A DNA stretch of 64,000 nt from Tamlana sp. 2_MG-2023 (GTDB lineage Bacteria; Bacteroidota; Bacteroidia; Flavobacteriales; Flavobacteriaceae). A program made the position numbers and the translations under genes. Below are positions 25,920 to 35,090 of the stretch, one piece after another; the stretch's first letter is position 1; each line of letters opens with the position of its first letter. The DNA is taken from the NCBI RefSeq assembly GCF_030548465.1, contig NZ_JAUOSF010000002.1, positions 248,001-312,000 on the forward strand, given 5' to 3'. The notes beneath the pieces were generated by a model that worked only from the letters and a program-made list of their open reading frames with translations, was not told the DNA's origin and did not search any database.

Positions 25920-25927
25920 TACATTTG
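25920..25927 (+). promoter_or_regulatory. Bacteroidota -7 element (TACATTTG)
   Basis: A TAnnTTTG match 33-40 bases upstream of the ATP-grasp gene, the first gene of the capsule region. Confidence 0.45.
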
Positions 25928-25959
25928 GTTGTAATGTTAAAAAGACACCCAATTTATCT

Positions 25960-26925
25960 ATGAATATATTAGTTACCTCTGCAGGAAAAAGAGTTTCCTT
26001 AGTTAGAGCTTTTCAGAAGGAATTAAAAGCATTAACCCCAATAGGAAAGGTTTTTGCCGCAGACTGCAACATACAGCTTTCTGCAGCTTGCCATGTTGCA
26101 GACGAGGCTTTTCGACTTCCTCGTGTGGATGAAAAAACTTTTTTAAATGAATTATTAAAAGTTTGTTTAAGTAATAATGTCAAGCTTATTATCCCCACAA
26201 TTGATACCGAATTAAAGATATTAGCCGAACATAGCGAACTTTTAGCTGAAAATGGTATTATAACCATAGTGTCTTCTATTGATTTTATTAAAATTTGTAG
26301 AGATAAGCGTAAAATGAGTGCTTTTTTCACGACTCACGGCATTGATATTGCGAAGGAATATTCAAAAACAGATTATGAACTACCATTATTTATTAAGCCA
26401 TTAAATGGGAGTAGGAGTGTTGACACTTTTGTAATCTTAAAGGAAGAAGATCTTACCGATTATCATTTTAATAAAGAAAACTTAATGTTTTTAGAGTATT
26501 TAGACCACTCTGAATACGAGGAGTTTACCTGTGATCTTTATTATAACAAAAATAGTACCTTAAAATGTGTAGTTCCGCGAAAGCGTATAGAAGTTAGAGA
26601 TGGAGAGGTTAATAAGGGGATTACAGATAAAAATGTACTGGTTGAATATATTAAAACACATTTGAATACAATAGAAGGTGTAAAGGGCTGTTTAACAGCT
26701 CAGTTTTTCAAACATAAAAAAACTCATAAAATTTATGGCATTGAAATTAATGCTAGGTTTGGTGGTGGATTCCCGTTATCCTACCTCGCCGGTGCGAATT
26801 ATGCTAAATGGATTATTGAAGAGTATTTATTTAATAAACCAGTTGAAAATTATGATGGATGGGAAGATAAATTGTTGATGCTTCGATATGATAATGAAGT
26901 TTTAGTTCGTAATTATAATGAATAA
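25960..26925 (+). CDS. ATP-grasp domain protein at capsule locus edge
   Basis: A 321-residue ATP-grasp enzyme. The pre-ATP-grasp Rossmann-like domain starts MNILVTSAGKRVSLV; the ATP-grasp core shows FIKPLNGSRSVDTF (nucleotide-binding strand and glycine loop), MFLEYLDHSEYEEFTCDLYY and the metal-binding end YGIEINARFGGGFPLSYLAG. ATP-grasp enzymes join a carboxylate to an amine or similar nucleophile through an acyl phosphate. It overlaps the following HAD gene by 8 bases. Similar pairs are known at polysaccharide loci, where they could attach an amino acid or small acid to a sugar; the actual substrate is not established. Confidence 0.85.
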   Translation: MNILVTSAGKRVSLVRAFQKELKALTPIGKVFAADCNIQLSAACHVADEAFRLPRVDEKTFLNELLKVCLSNNVKLIIPTIDTELKILAEHSELLAENGIITIVSSIDFIKICRDKRKMSAFFTTHGIDIAKEYSKTDYELPLFIKPLNGSRSVDTFVILKEEDLTDYHFNKENLMFLEYLDHSEYEEFTCDLYYNKNSTLKCVVPRKRIEVRDGEVNKGITDKNVLVEYIKTHLNTIEGVKGCLTAQFFKHKKTHKIYGIEINARFGGGFPLSYLAGANYAKWIIEEYLFNKPVENYDGWEDKLLMLRYDNEVLVRNYNE

Positions 26926-27598
26926 AACGGTTTTAGTGTTCGATCTGGACGACACATTATATAAAGAAATAGACTTTTTAAAATCTGCCTATAAAGAGAT
27001 TTCAAATTTGATAGCTTCTGTAACTCCTGTGAGCTCATCAATTATTTATAATCAAATGTTTAGTTTTTATGAAAATGATTTAAATGCTTTTGAGGAAATT
27101 TTAAAATATTATAAACTTGAGAAGTTTTCAGCTTTAGACTTAGTTCAAATATACAGGAATCATGAACCCTCAATTTCTCTAACTAAAGATATTCAGGAGT
27201 TATTGACTAGGTTAAAAAAACATACATATAAAATTGGCTTAATTACCGATGGAAGAAGTGTGCAACAACGCAGTAAATTAAAGGCTTTAAATCTTTTAGA
27301 CTATTTTGATGATATAATAATTTCTGAAGAATTTGGATCTGAAAAACCGAGCTCATTGAACTTTGAATATTATGTAAACAAGTATGGTGCTGATTTTAAA
27401 TACTTTTACGTGGGTGATAATACTAAAAAAGATTTCATTGCACCAAACCAGTTAGGCTGGACGAGTGTATGTTTGAAGGATGTTGGGCAAAATATTCATA
27501 ACCAGGATTTTGATATTTCAGAAGAACAAAAACCAAAACATCTTATAGAAAGTCTTGAATCAGTTGAGACACTTGTGCTTTATGGTTCGTTAAGTTAA
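26918..27598 (+). CDS. HAD family hydrolase
   Basis: A 226-residue phosphatase-like HAD protein with motif I VFDLDDTLY (Asp9 nucleophile, Asp11), motif II in LITDGRS, the motif III Lys in GSEKPSSLNF and motif IV in VGDNTKKDF; the helical cap lies between motifs I and II (about 20-85). It is translationally coupled to the ATP-grasp gene (8-base overlap). Its stop codon shares a TTAA with the stop of the convergent sugar transferase. It may remove phosphate from a precursor used by the ATP-grasp enzyme; this is inference from the pairing. Confidence 0.85.
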   Translation: MNKTVLVFDLDDTLYKEIDFLKSAYKEISNLIASVTPVSSSIIYNQMFSFYENDLNAFEEILKYYKLEKFSALDLVQIYRNHEPSISLTKDIQELLTRLKKHTYKIGLITDGRSVQQRSKLKALNLLDYFDDIIISEEFGSEKPSSLNFEYYVNKYGADFKYFYVGDNTKKDFIAPNQLGWTSVCLKDVGQNIHNQDFDISEEQKPKHLIESLESVETLVLYGSLS

Positions 27599-28212
27599 AT
27601 GTTTTTATCTCTTACAATGTGAAGCGGGGCTTGTATTTCATTTAAATCTACAGACACATCACTTGAAGAAAGTACTCTATTTGCGGTTTTAAGTAAAATT
27701 TTAAAATCTAATTGCCAAGTTAGGTTTTCCACATAATAAACATCATATTCTAGTTTTTTGTCCCATTCAAGGTAGTTTCTACCATTTACTTGTGCATAAC
27801 CTGTAATTCCTGGTCTTACCTGATGTCTCTTCTTTTCAGTTTTAGTGTAATAGGGTAGGTATATGGGCAAAAAAGGCCTGGGACCTACCAGAGACATGTC
27901 TCCTTTCAATACGTTTATGAGTTGAGGGATTTCATCTAAAGACGTTTTTCTTATAAAGTTTCCAAATTTAGTAACACGTTCGGTATCTGGTAATAAATTT
28001 CCTTCTGCATCCTTTTTATCTGTCATGGATTTAAACTTAATGATTCTAAAAATATGTTCATTTAAACCAGGACGTTTTTGATAGAAAAAGGGATTCGACT
28101 TATTTGTAATGAGAAGAATGAGGTAAACAGTTATGAAAACGGGTGATAAAACTATTAGGCCAAAAAAGGCACTTGAAAAATCAAAAATTCGCTTAATAAA
28201 TAGTTGGTACAT
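27595..28212 (-). CDS. PglC-like initiating sugar phosphate transferase
   Basis: A 205-residue small monotopic phosphoglycosyltransferase that transfers a sugar-1-phosphate from a UDP-sugar to undecaprenyl phosphate. It has one re-entrant membrane segment (about 8-35), the catalytic Asp-Glu pair in SLDEIPQL (Asp93-Glu94, the same numbering as in Campylobacter PglC), then GDMSLVGPRP and VRPGITGYAQVNGRN. The size matches PglC, which has no extra transmembrane domain, rather than WbaP/WcaJ. It is the last gene of the minus-strand capsule operon. With the PglF/PglE-like genes at 45.5-48.6 kb this suggests a bacillosamine-type first sugar; that link is inference. Confidence 0.93.
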   Translation of the reverse strand: MYQLFIKRIFDFSSAFFGLIVLSPVFITVYLILLITNKSNPFFYQKRPGLNEHIFRIIKFKSMTDKKDAEGNLLPDTERVTKFGNFIRKTSLDEIPQLINVLKGDMSLVGPRPFLPIYLPYYTKTEKKRHQVRPGITGYAQVNGRNYLEWDKKLEYDVYYVENLTWQLDFKILLKTANRVLSSSDVSVDLNEIQAPLHIVRDKNI

Positions 28213-28253
28213 TTTTTATTGGATGAATGGTTGGTAATATAGTGATAGAAAAC

Positions 28254-29399
28254 TCACTTTAGTGACTGGTATTCTTTGAGTAATGATTTCCAAATCACTT
28301 TTCTTTCGAAATTGTCAATTATAAATTGTCTTGATTTTATTCCCATGGCTTTAGCTTTTTTAGGGTTGTCTAAAACAGTTTGCATGGCTTCCTGAAGTGC
28401 TTCAGTATTTTTAACAGGAATAATGAAACCGGAAATGTTTTCTTTAATAATTTCATTACAACCATTGATATTTGTTACTATTCCAGGCAATTCCATGGCT
28501 CCTGCTTGAAGTACAACATTTGGAAACCCTTCCCGGTAACTTGGGAATACTAAGCAATCAGAAATTAATAAATAAGGTCTTACATCATTTTTCCAACCCG
28601 GGTTAATAATGTTTTTATTTGTTGTAATTGCTTGTAAAGTTTCTGGTTTTAGAGGATCTAAATCACTTTCAAAACTTCCAACAAGGAGTAATTTGATGTT
28701 TTTTTGTTTTTTTGATAGCTCCAAAAAGGATGCGACTAACTCATTTATACCTTTGTCGGTAACCAGTCGTCCTACAAAAACAAAAACAAAATCGCTTTCC
28801 TGAATATTTAGGTCTTTTCTTAGATTTTTTAAGTTATTATTGAAAGCTGGCGAAAAATAACTAGTGTCAATGCCGTTTGAACTTCCATTTCCTATAACTT
28901 TTAATTTATCTTTTGATGTGAATTTTTGATCTAAAATAATATCAAATAACCCGTTGGAATTAGGATATACCTTTGTAGCACAATGATATGTTAGTTTTTC
29001 AACCGTATTTAAAACAAGTCGTTTAAAACCTTTCGCTTCTAATAAAGGCATGCCAGCAACGGTATGCAAGCGGTGAGGTACACCAGCTAATTTAGCGGCC
29101 AACATAGAAACGGTTCCAGCTTTGGGGGTGTGAGAATGGATTATGTATGGCTTTTCCTTTTTTAAAACTGAATATAACTTCCAAACACTTTTTAAATCTT
29201 TTATAGGGGTAATTTGCCTAGTGAGCTCTATAGGAATCATAGGGATGCCTTCCAATTTTGAAACCGCATCTATGTCATTTTTATTTGAAGAAGAAATGCC
29301 TGTAACCTCAAAGTGATTAGACATAAATTGAGATTGACCAGACAGCAATATGTTTAAAGAGTAAGGCACTGTAGTTACTCTAAACAATTTTTTTTTCAT
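28254..29399 (-). CDS. Glycosyltransferase family 4 protein
   Basis: A 381-residue GT-B glycosyltransferase. The N-terminal domain shows KPYIIHSHTPKAGTVSMLAAKLAGVPHRLHTVAGMP-like features, of which the short HSHTPKAG segment is diagnostic of the WcaA/PglA-like GT4 group. The C-terminal donor site is in VFVGRLVTDKGI and FPSYREGFPNVVLQAGAMELP with the EX7E pattern. PglA-like enzymes add the second sugar to the undecaprenyl-linked first sugar, and this gene sits 41 bases upstream of the PglC-like gene in the same transcript, so that role is likely but not proven. Confidence 0.9.
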   Translation of the reverse strand: MKKKLFRVTTVPYSLNILLSGQSQFMSNHFEVTGISSSNKNDIDAVSKLEGIPMIPIELTRQITPIKDLKSVWKLYSVLKKEKPYIIHSHTPKAGTVSMLAAKLAGVPHRLHTVAGMPLLEAKGFKRLVLNTVEKLTYHCATKVYPNSNGLFDIILDQKFTSKDKLKVIGNGSSNGIDTSYFSPAFNNNLKNLRKDLNIQESDFVFVFVGRLVTDKGINELVASFLELSKKQKNIKLLLVGSFESDLDPLKPETLQAITTNKNIINPGWKNDVRPYLLISDCLVFPSYREGFPNVVLQAGAMELPGIVTNINGCNEIIKENISGFIIPVKNTEALQEAMQTVLDNPKKAKAMGIKSRQFIIDNFERKVIWKSLLKEYQSLK

Positions 29400-29905
29400 G
29401 TTTTTTTGTGCTGAAATTCAGAGCCTGAAAGTATAAAACATAATTAATATTTAAAAGTAAATTAAGGTTTCATTTATAGATGTAAAGTAGGCTGATTTTA
29501 TTTTGCTGAAATAAAGTGTATTGTAGTTTGTCGATTATTTCATTGTTTTTTCTAAGTATTGAAAATCAGTCTATTATTTGGGGGACGAATGAAGGTTATT
29601 GGATGCTGGTACAGATTGTTTTTAAAATATTTTTAATTTATAAATACATTAAAATCAGTGTATTAAAGTTTTTTTTTGTTCCTTTTTTAAAATAATATAA
29701 TCCAAATTGTTGATTAGGCCGTAGCTCTAAGAGTGAATAGTATTAAAAAAAGATGTTTTTTATCTATAAAAAAATACATTTAATCGATTTTTTGATTAAA
29801 AAAATGTATTTTGCCGATAATAAATAGTCTTTTAACGATATTTTAAAAAAGATTTTTAATCAAACTTAGACATTATTAATTGCATTGCCACAAATCATTA
29901 TCTTT
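29400..29905. other. Gene-free spacer with inverted repeats before the beta-helix gene
   Basis: About 500 AT-rich bases without a credible gene between divergent units. It contains AATACA...TGTATT arms at 29643-29664 and a longer interrupted inverted repeat at 29771-29812 (left arm AAAATACATTTAATC, right arm its complement with four extra A). These may be regulatory; no exact TAnnTTTG element was found close to either start. Confidence 0.5.
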
Positions 29906-31699
29906 ATGAAAACAACCTTTAACCTTATGATGCTTACTGTTTTACTATTATTAGTCACGACATCATGTAACAATGAAGACCTTTTTGTTGATACGAACTC
30001 CGAGGAAATCGAAGTAATTATAACCGAAGAAAAAGAAGAAGGAATAGAGCTGAATGAAAATGAGTTTACATTTATTCCTGAACGTTGGGGGATTGTAGAA
30101 GGTAAAGTTAGTGATGATGTAGCTAGAAGCAACCGAGATATTCTAGAAGCGATGATGATAAAAGCAAAATCTAATGGTATTACGACTTTTAAGATAGATA
30201 AAATGGATGCCTATTTTAAAGTTGATGGACCTTTAAATGAAGGAACACCAGAAATACATGCTATTAATATTCCTTCTGACTTTAAATTAAAAATGACTAA
30301 TGATACGCATTTAAGGATGCAGCCTAATGGACATTTTAGGCCGACTTTATTGGGTATTTCTAATGAAAATAATATTACTATTCAAGGTGGTGTTTTACAT
30401 GGCGATCGAGAGGAACATAATTATAACTCTGGTTATGTAGATTCTGATGGAGCGACAGGAGGATCTCACGAGTGGGGGCATACTATGAGAATAAAGGGTG
30501 GTAAAAATATTGTAATTGATGGCGTTGTATTTCAAGATGCTACTGGTGATGGTTTAAATATCTCTAGTATATATCATTATTTTGATTCGAGACATATTAG
30601 AGCAGAGAATATTACAATAAAAAACAGTAAATTTTTAAGAGCGAGAAGAATTAATTTGTCATTAACCAACTGTGAAAATATTGTTATCCAAGATAATGAA
30701 TTTATCGATGGAGGAGTTGATATGGCAAAATCGAAAGGTACATCTCCGTCTTGTCAATTTAATATTGAGCCTGTTAGAGAAAGAGATGCTAATAATAACC
30801 TTATAGAGTATGAAAGGGTTAATAATATATTTGTTAGTGGAAATAAAGGTATTATTTCAGGAAATTACTCAGGTGGAGGAGGTTTCTTTGTCTCTCACGG
30901 TAACGGACCTATAATTTTTGAAAAAAACGATTTAGATTCTGGAATTGGGTTTGCGACTGCAGATGGTGTTATTATAAGAAATAACATTGCTAGAGGGAGT
31001 ATATCGGCAGGTAAAACAGATAATTATAATCGTGTTGATTTTGTTTTTGGTAATGAAGTTTATGAAAACACCGTTTATAATGGAGTGTATGTAGGAGGAA
31101 ATGGCGTCTTATTAAGAGATAACTATATTGAAGGTGAAACAGGTATTTATCTAGGTGCAGGTGGTAAAAATAGTAGTGTTGGAGTGTCAAATTCTGTAAT
31201 TAAAAATAATACAATAAAAGCCTCAGATAGAGGAATTATATCTATAAATACTACAACTAACACCATAATTGAAGGAAATAAATTGGAGATGCTTTCAGGT
31301 AGTAGTTTTGCGCTTAATCTTAATAATGCATGGACAGGGAGTGGTAAATCTAATTATGTCGTAAATAACAATGAAATTACTGGTACCAGAGGAAATGACT
31401 CAGGAGCTCATGCGAGCATAATAGGTGCTAATTCAATAGAAGTAACGAATAATAAATTAGGATGTGTTATTATGAATCAAAGTCAAAACATTCTTTTCAA
31501 AGGTAATACGATTGATGCAGAAATCAATAAAAACGGGTTATTGTTTAATTATGATTGTCAAAATTCTACTTTTGAAGAAAATAAAATTATAATCTATACC
31601 TCAAAAACGCCACTTAATATTAAGGCCATTGAAGTAAAGAATGGCGTTAACTTGTCTTCAAGTGTTTTAATTAATAAAAATGATACTATAGAGCGATAA
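29906..31699 (+). CDS. Right-handed parallel beta-helix lipoprotein
   Basis: A 597-residue protein with a lipoprotein signal (LLLLVTTSC/N, Cys about 20), an acidic linker (VIITEEKEEGIELNENE region), then a pectate-lyase-like right-handed beta-helix from about residue 45. Repeating strand-turn patterns such as ITIQGGVLHG, IVIDGVVFQD, ITIKNSKFLR, IVIQDNEFIDGG and TIIEGNKLEM indicate about a dozen coils. Such folds occur in polysaccharide lyases, epimerases and hydrolases; I cannot identify catalytic residues. The ATG at 29906 is preferred over the upstream TTG at 29885 because it starts the signal peptide. It is the only plus-strand gene inside the minus-strand capsule genes. Confidence 0.8.
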   Translation: MKTTFNLMMLTVLLLLVTTSCNNEDLFVDTNSEEIEVIITEEKEEGIELNENEFTFIPERWGIVEGKVSDDVARSNRDILEAMMIKAKSNGITTFKIDKMDAYFKVDGPLNEGTPEIHAINIPSDFKLKMTNDTHLRMQPNGHFRPTLLGISNENNITIQGGVLHGDREEHNYNSGYVDSDGATGGSHEWGHTMRIKGGKNIVIDGVVFQDATGDGLNISSIYHYFDSRHIRAENITIKNSKFLRARRINLSLTNCENIVIQDNEFIDGGVDMAKSKGTSPSCQFNIEPVRERDANNNLIEYERVNNIFVSGNKGIISGNYSGGGGFFVSHGNGPIIFEKNDLDSGIGFATADGVIIRNNIARGSISAGKTDNYNRVDFVFGNEVYENTVYNGVYVGGNGVLLRDNYIEGETGIYLGAGGKNSSVGVSNSVIKNNTIKASDRGIISINTTTNTIIEGNKLEMLSGSSFALNLNNAWTGSGKSNYVVNNNEITGTRGNDSGAHASIIGANSIEVTNNKLGCVIMNQSQNILFKGNTIDAEINKNGLLFNYDCQNSTFEENKIIIYTSKTPLNIKAIEVKNGVNLSSSVLINKNDTIER

Positions 31700-31814
31700 T
31701 ATCTATGATGAAAGATAGTTATTTTTAAATGGTCTTAGAGTTAAAATTAAATGCATTAAAAAGGGTGTTACAGTAACAAAACTGGACAATATGTTGAGGG
31801 TTAGAAATACAGAG

Positions 31815-32807
31815 CTATTTTTTGATTAAATTTCTAAATGTTTGAGTTGCTCGGAAAAGTAGAAAATGTTTTAAAAAAATTTTTCGAAATAGGTTTTTTT
31901 GTTTGTGACTTACCGGGTAATTAACACTAAACAAGTTGTCCTTTTTTAATTTTGATTTATAGTCATCTATTCTTTTGTATGAATATTTGTTCTTAAACAT
32001 CATATAAAAGGCATTGATATTAACTAGTGTTAAGCGTTCATTAAAAAAGGCCTCTGTTAATGGATCTGTTGCTTTTGATTGTAAGGCTTGAAATGATTTA
32101 ATGCTTGATAAAATAACATGAAAATCATTTAAATACTTGTTTTTCATCGTAGCACTATTATTTCTTGTAATTGAATTTGATGATTGTAAAAAGGCAGTAC
32201 AGATATTATTTACGGCTTGCATTCTTTTAGCATAAAAAAAAGCTCTGGTGTTAAATTCGAAATCTTCACCGTATATTTTATCTAAAAAAAATAATTTGTT
32301 CTCTTTTAAAAATTCAATTGAATATAGTTTGTTACAAGCGGATCCACCGTATTTAATCTTACTATAGTATGTTATGCCTGTGTATATTTCTCCATGGCTA
32401 GACATCGATAGAGAATTAATTATTTCATTATTTTCTGAAACAATATTAGCACCAAACTCTAGAATTTCTAAGTTGTTTTTATTAGCTAACTGTAAGAGTT
32501 TGGAGATGGTGCTGGGTAATAACCAATCATCTGCATCTAAAAACAAGATAAATTTGCCTACAGCGTGACGAATACCAGTGTTTCTGGCCCCTCCTAAGCC
32601 TTTGTTTTTTTGAGAAATAATTTTAATATAAGGATATTGAGACGCTAATTTTTTTGCTTTTTCTAAACTGTTATCTGGTGATTCATCATCAACCATAATA
32701 ACTTCAAAAGTGTTATCGGCTAAATTTTGTGAGCTAATGGAGTTTAAGCATTTTTCTAAGTATTGCTCAACATTATACATTGGGATAACAAAAGTGATAT
32801 CTTTCAT
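31815..32807 (-). CDS. Glycosyltransferase family 2 protein
   Basis: A 330-residue GT-A glycosyltransferase with IPMYNVEQYLEKCLNSI at the N-terminus, VMVDDESPDNSLE (first Asp pair), GGARNTGI and the DxD-type motif LFLDADDWL (about 90-98). It has no membrane segments in the catalytic part; the C-terminal third is a basic, less conserved region. It is 9 bases downstream of the polymerase-like EpsG gene in the same minus-strand operon. Donor sugar unknown. Confidence 0.92.
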   Translation of the reverse strand: MKDITFVIPMYNVEQYLEKCLNSISSQNLADNTFEVIMVDDESPDNSLEKAKKLASQYPYIKIISQKNKGLGGARNTGIRHAVGKFILFLDADDWLLPSTISKLLQLANKNNLEILEFGANIVSENNEIINSLSMSSHGEIYTGITYYSKIKYGGSACNKLYSIEFLKENKLFFLDKIYGEDFEFNTRAFFYAKRMQAVNNICTAFLQSSNSITRNNSATMKNKYLNDFHVILSSIKSFQALQSKATDPLTEAFFNERLTLVNINAFYMMFKNKYSYKRIDDYKSKLKKDNLFSVNYPVSHKQKNLFRKIFLKHFLLFRATQTFRNLIKK

Positions 32808-32816
32808 AGTCTATAA

Positions 32817-33902
32817 TTATTCAGTATAATATAAGGAAAACATTAAATAAGTAAAGCCAAAATAAGCGAGAACGATTTGACCTATTACTAAATGTTGATA
32901 TTTATGATGCCTTTCTTTTAAAAGTGGATAAATTATAAGTACTGCCATTAAAAACCAAGATAAGTAAGCAAATCTATTTGAAAAGGCTGCACGAATAACT
33001 AAAATCCAAAATGCATTAGAAATAAGGTATGTGTTTAATAGTTGATTATATAGTTTATCATCAAACCCTTTTTTTAATATATAATAAAACCCAGCAATTA
33101 TTGGGAATGAACTATAAAATAGAAAGTCAAATCTAAACTTTGAACTGCCATCTCCATTACTTAAATAACCGCCTAACCGATCGTCTGCAAAACCTAAGGT
33201 AGCAAACAGGTTTTCCCAAAAACCTCCTAAGGCAATAGAGCAAGGGATAGCTAAAATCCAAAACATTAGATAGATTTTTGGATTGTTGTATAAAAAAGTA
33301 ATAGAAAAGGCAAGCACGGGGAGAAGCATGGTTTTGTGAAACATTGTAGATAGCACTAAAAGCGCTATCATGACAATTTTGTTTTTATAAAAAGAAACTG
33401 CAAGTAAAAAAATAGAAGTAGCTATTCCATTTCTTATTCCGTTAACGCCATAAGCCCAGAAAGAAAAAGAAACGACTAATAATAAGAAGCTGTAAAACCA
33501 ATATTCCTTAAAAAAAATCTTTGATACACGAAACATTGGGTAAATGTATAAGGTAGCACAAAAGAGAAAGAAAATATTAATAGTCATGATTGAGGAGCAA
33601 AACTTAGTGAATAGTTCGAAAAACACATCTTTGTCTGTTTTTAATTCGCCGCCTACTTTGTAATAATTAAAAGTTTTAGCATAAGTTGCCATATCACTAA
33701 AATGAATGCCACTAATAGGTCTTAAACCAATATATAAGGTCAAAATGATTAAAATTGTGTACCCTAGACTATTTATGTAAACAATGTTTTTAGGGTTATC
33801 AATTTCTAATAACCAGGAATGTATTAGAGTAAATAATACGATGGCTAATGATATATTTATATAATATAGGTAATACTCATCTAAAGGAATAAATTCTATC
33901 AT
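32817..33902 (-). CDS. EpsG family membrane protein (probable Wzy-type polymerase)
   Basis: A 361-residue protein with about ten hydrophobic helices and the segment IGLRPISGIHFSDMATYAKTFNYY between helices two and three, typical of the EpsG family of putative polysaccharide polymerases. It also shows SFWAYGVNGIRNGIATSIFLLAVSF, including the RNGIA segment common to EpsG proteins. It probably joins lipid-linked repeat units in the periplasm. It is the only polymerase candidate in this operon, which fits a Wzx/Wzy pathway. Confidence 0.85.
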   Translation of the reverse strand: MIEFIPLDEYYLYYINISLAIVLFTLIHSWLLEIDNPKNIVYINSLGYTILIILTLYIGLRPISGIHFSDMATYAKTFNYYKVGGELKTDKDVFFELFTKFCSSIMTINIFFLFCATLYIYPMFRVSKIFFKEYWFYSFLLLVVSFSFWAYGVNGIRNGIATSIFLLAVSFYKNKIVMIALLVLSTMFHKTMLLPVLAFSITFLYNNPKIYLMFWILAIPCSIALGGFWENLFATLGFADDRLGGYLSNGDGSSKFRFDFLFYSSFPIIAGFYYILKKGFDDKLYNQLLNTYLISNAFWILVIRAAFSNRFAYLSWFLMAVLIIYPLLKERHHKYQHLVIGQIVLAYFGFTYLMFSLYYTE

Positions 33903-33921
33903 GAACTCCGCGTGTTTTATG

Positions 33922-35046
33922 TTATTTTACAATTTTACTATTAAAAAGATCTAACCACTTTTTCATTACAATTTCATTCGTATAATCTAGGACCGTTATA
34001 GATGACTGTGCTCCAAGTTGTTTTCTTTTAGCTTCATCTTTTATTAAAAGAATTAAAGCTTGCGCCAGTTTCTTGTTATTTAAATATTCGACTAATAGGC
34101 CGTTTTCTTGATCTTTTATAATGTTTCTTGGCCCATTAGGGCAATCAAAGCTTACAATTGGCAATCCTACGCACATGGCCTCAAGAAGTACCATTGGGTA
34201 ACATTCAGTTAAAGAGGACATGACATAAATGGAAGACTCTGTCATTTTTTGATTTATGTTGTTGGTGCTACCTTTCAATAAAATAGAATCATTTAAATTT
34301 AAGATATTAATTTGATTCTGTAATTCTTGCGTGTAGACAGGGTCACCTTCGCCATAAATTTCTAATTTCCAGCCTTTACAAATTGGTGCAACATCTTTCC
34401 ATGCAGATATTAGATGTTCAAATCCCTTCACGGGAGCAATACGTCCTGCACTAATTATTTTTTTATTTGTTAATTGAGATTTTTCAGTATATGTTACATC
34501 TTGCCCGTTTGGGATTACCGTTATATTTTTAGAGGTATAATATTGTGTTTCATCTGGTGTTAGTACAACTAATTTATCATACTTAGACTCGAAATAATCA
34601 GTAATTCTATATTGTATTTTTTTTAATATATTTTTATTTTTATTTCGAGCTAAAAAATCAAAATGTTTTGAAGAATGGAATTCTTTAATTTTTAAAGCTT
34701 TTCCTGCAATTAGTGGAATAAAATAAAATCCAAATTCATAATTACAAACTACAATAACATCAGGATTAATTTTTTGAATAGTTCGCTTTAGCCGTGTATA
34801 ATGTTTGAAAAATAATTTAGAATTTTTAGGGTTTAAATAGCTTATGTTTCTATTGTATCTAATATCTAAATCATGTAATGTAACATTTTCTGGAATTTCA
34901 TAACAAGCCGGATTATTTCCTTGTTGAAAAGTAATGATGTGTAAATCATAGTTAGTGTGAGTACTGAAATATTTGAGTTTATTAGAAAGCACACGCTCTA
35001 AACCCCCATGTAAATAAATTTGATCTGTATAATAAATAATTTTCAT
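33922..35046 (-). CDS. Glycosyltransferase family 4 protein
   Basis: A 374-residue GT-B enzyme. The N-terminal part shows YLHGGLERVLSNKL, the glycine-rich acceptor-domain start; the C-terminal part shows ISAGRIAPVKGFEHL and MSSLTECYPMVLLEAMCVGLP with the EX7E motif. It is cytoplasmic, 19 bases upstream of the EpsG gene. It is clearly related to the adjacent enzyme at 35091-36200 (same N- and C-terminal motifs), suggesting a duplicated pair with different sugar specificity. Confidence 0.92.
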   Translation of the reverse strand: MKIIYYTDQIYLHGGLERVLSNKLKYFSTHTNYDLHIITFQQGNNPACYEIPENVTLHDLDIRYNRNISYLNPKNSKLFFKHYTRLKRTIQKINPDVIVVCNYEFGFYFIPLIAGKALKIKEFHSSKHFDFLARNKNKNILKKIQYRITDYFESKYDKLVVLTPDETQYYTSKNITVIPNGQDVTYTEKSQLTNKKIISAGRIAPVKGFEHLISAWKDVAPICKGWKLEIYGEGDPVYTQELQNQINILNLNDSILLKGSTNNINQKMTESSIYVMSSLTECYPMVLLEAMCVGLPIVSFDCPNGPRNIIKDQENGLLVEYLNNKKLAQALILLIKDEAKRKQLGAQSSITVLDYTNEIVMKKWLDLFNSKIVK

Positions 35047-35090
35047 TTTTCTTTACGAGTTTTTTAAGTTTTTTAACTTAAAAATAGTTT

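Noticed and set aside
31200-31560. Repeated Asn-rich motifs in DNA of the beta-helix gene as a possible repeat array or CRISPR
   Set aside because: The periodicity is that of protein solenoid coils; the DNA repeats are imperfect and there are no spacers or cas genes.
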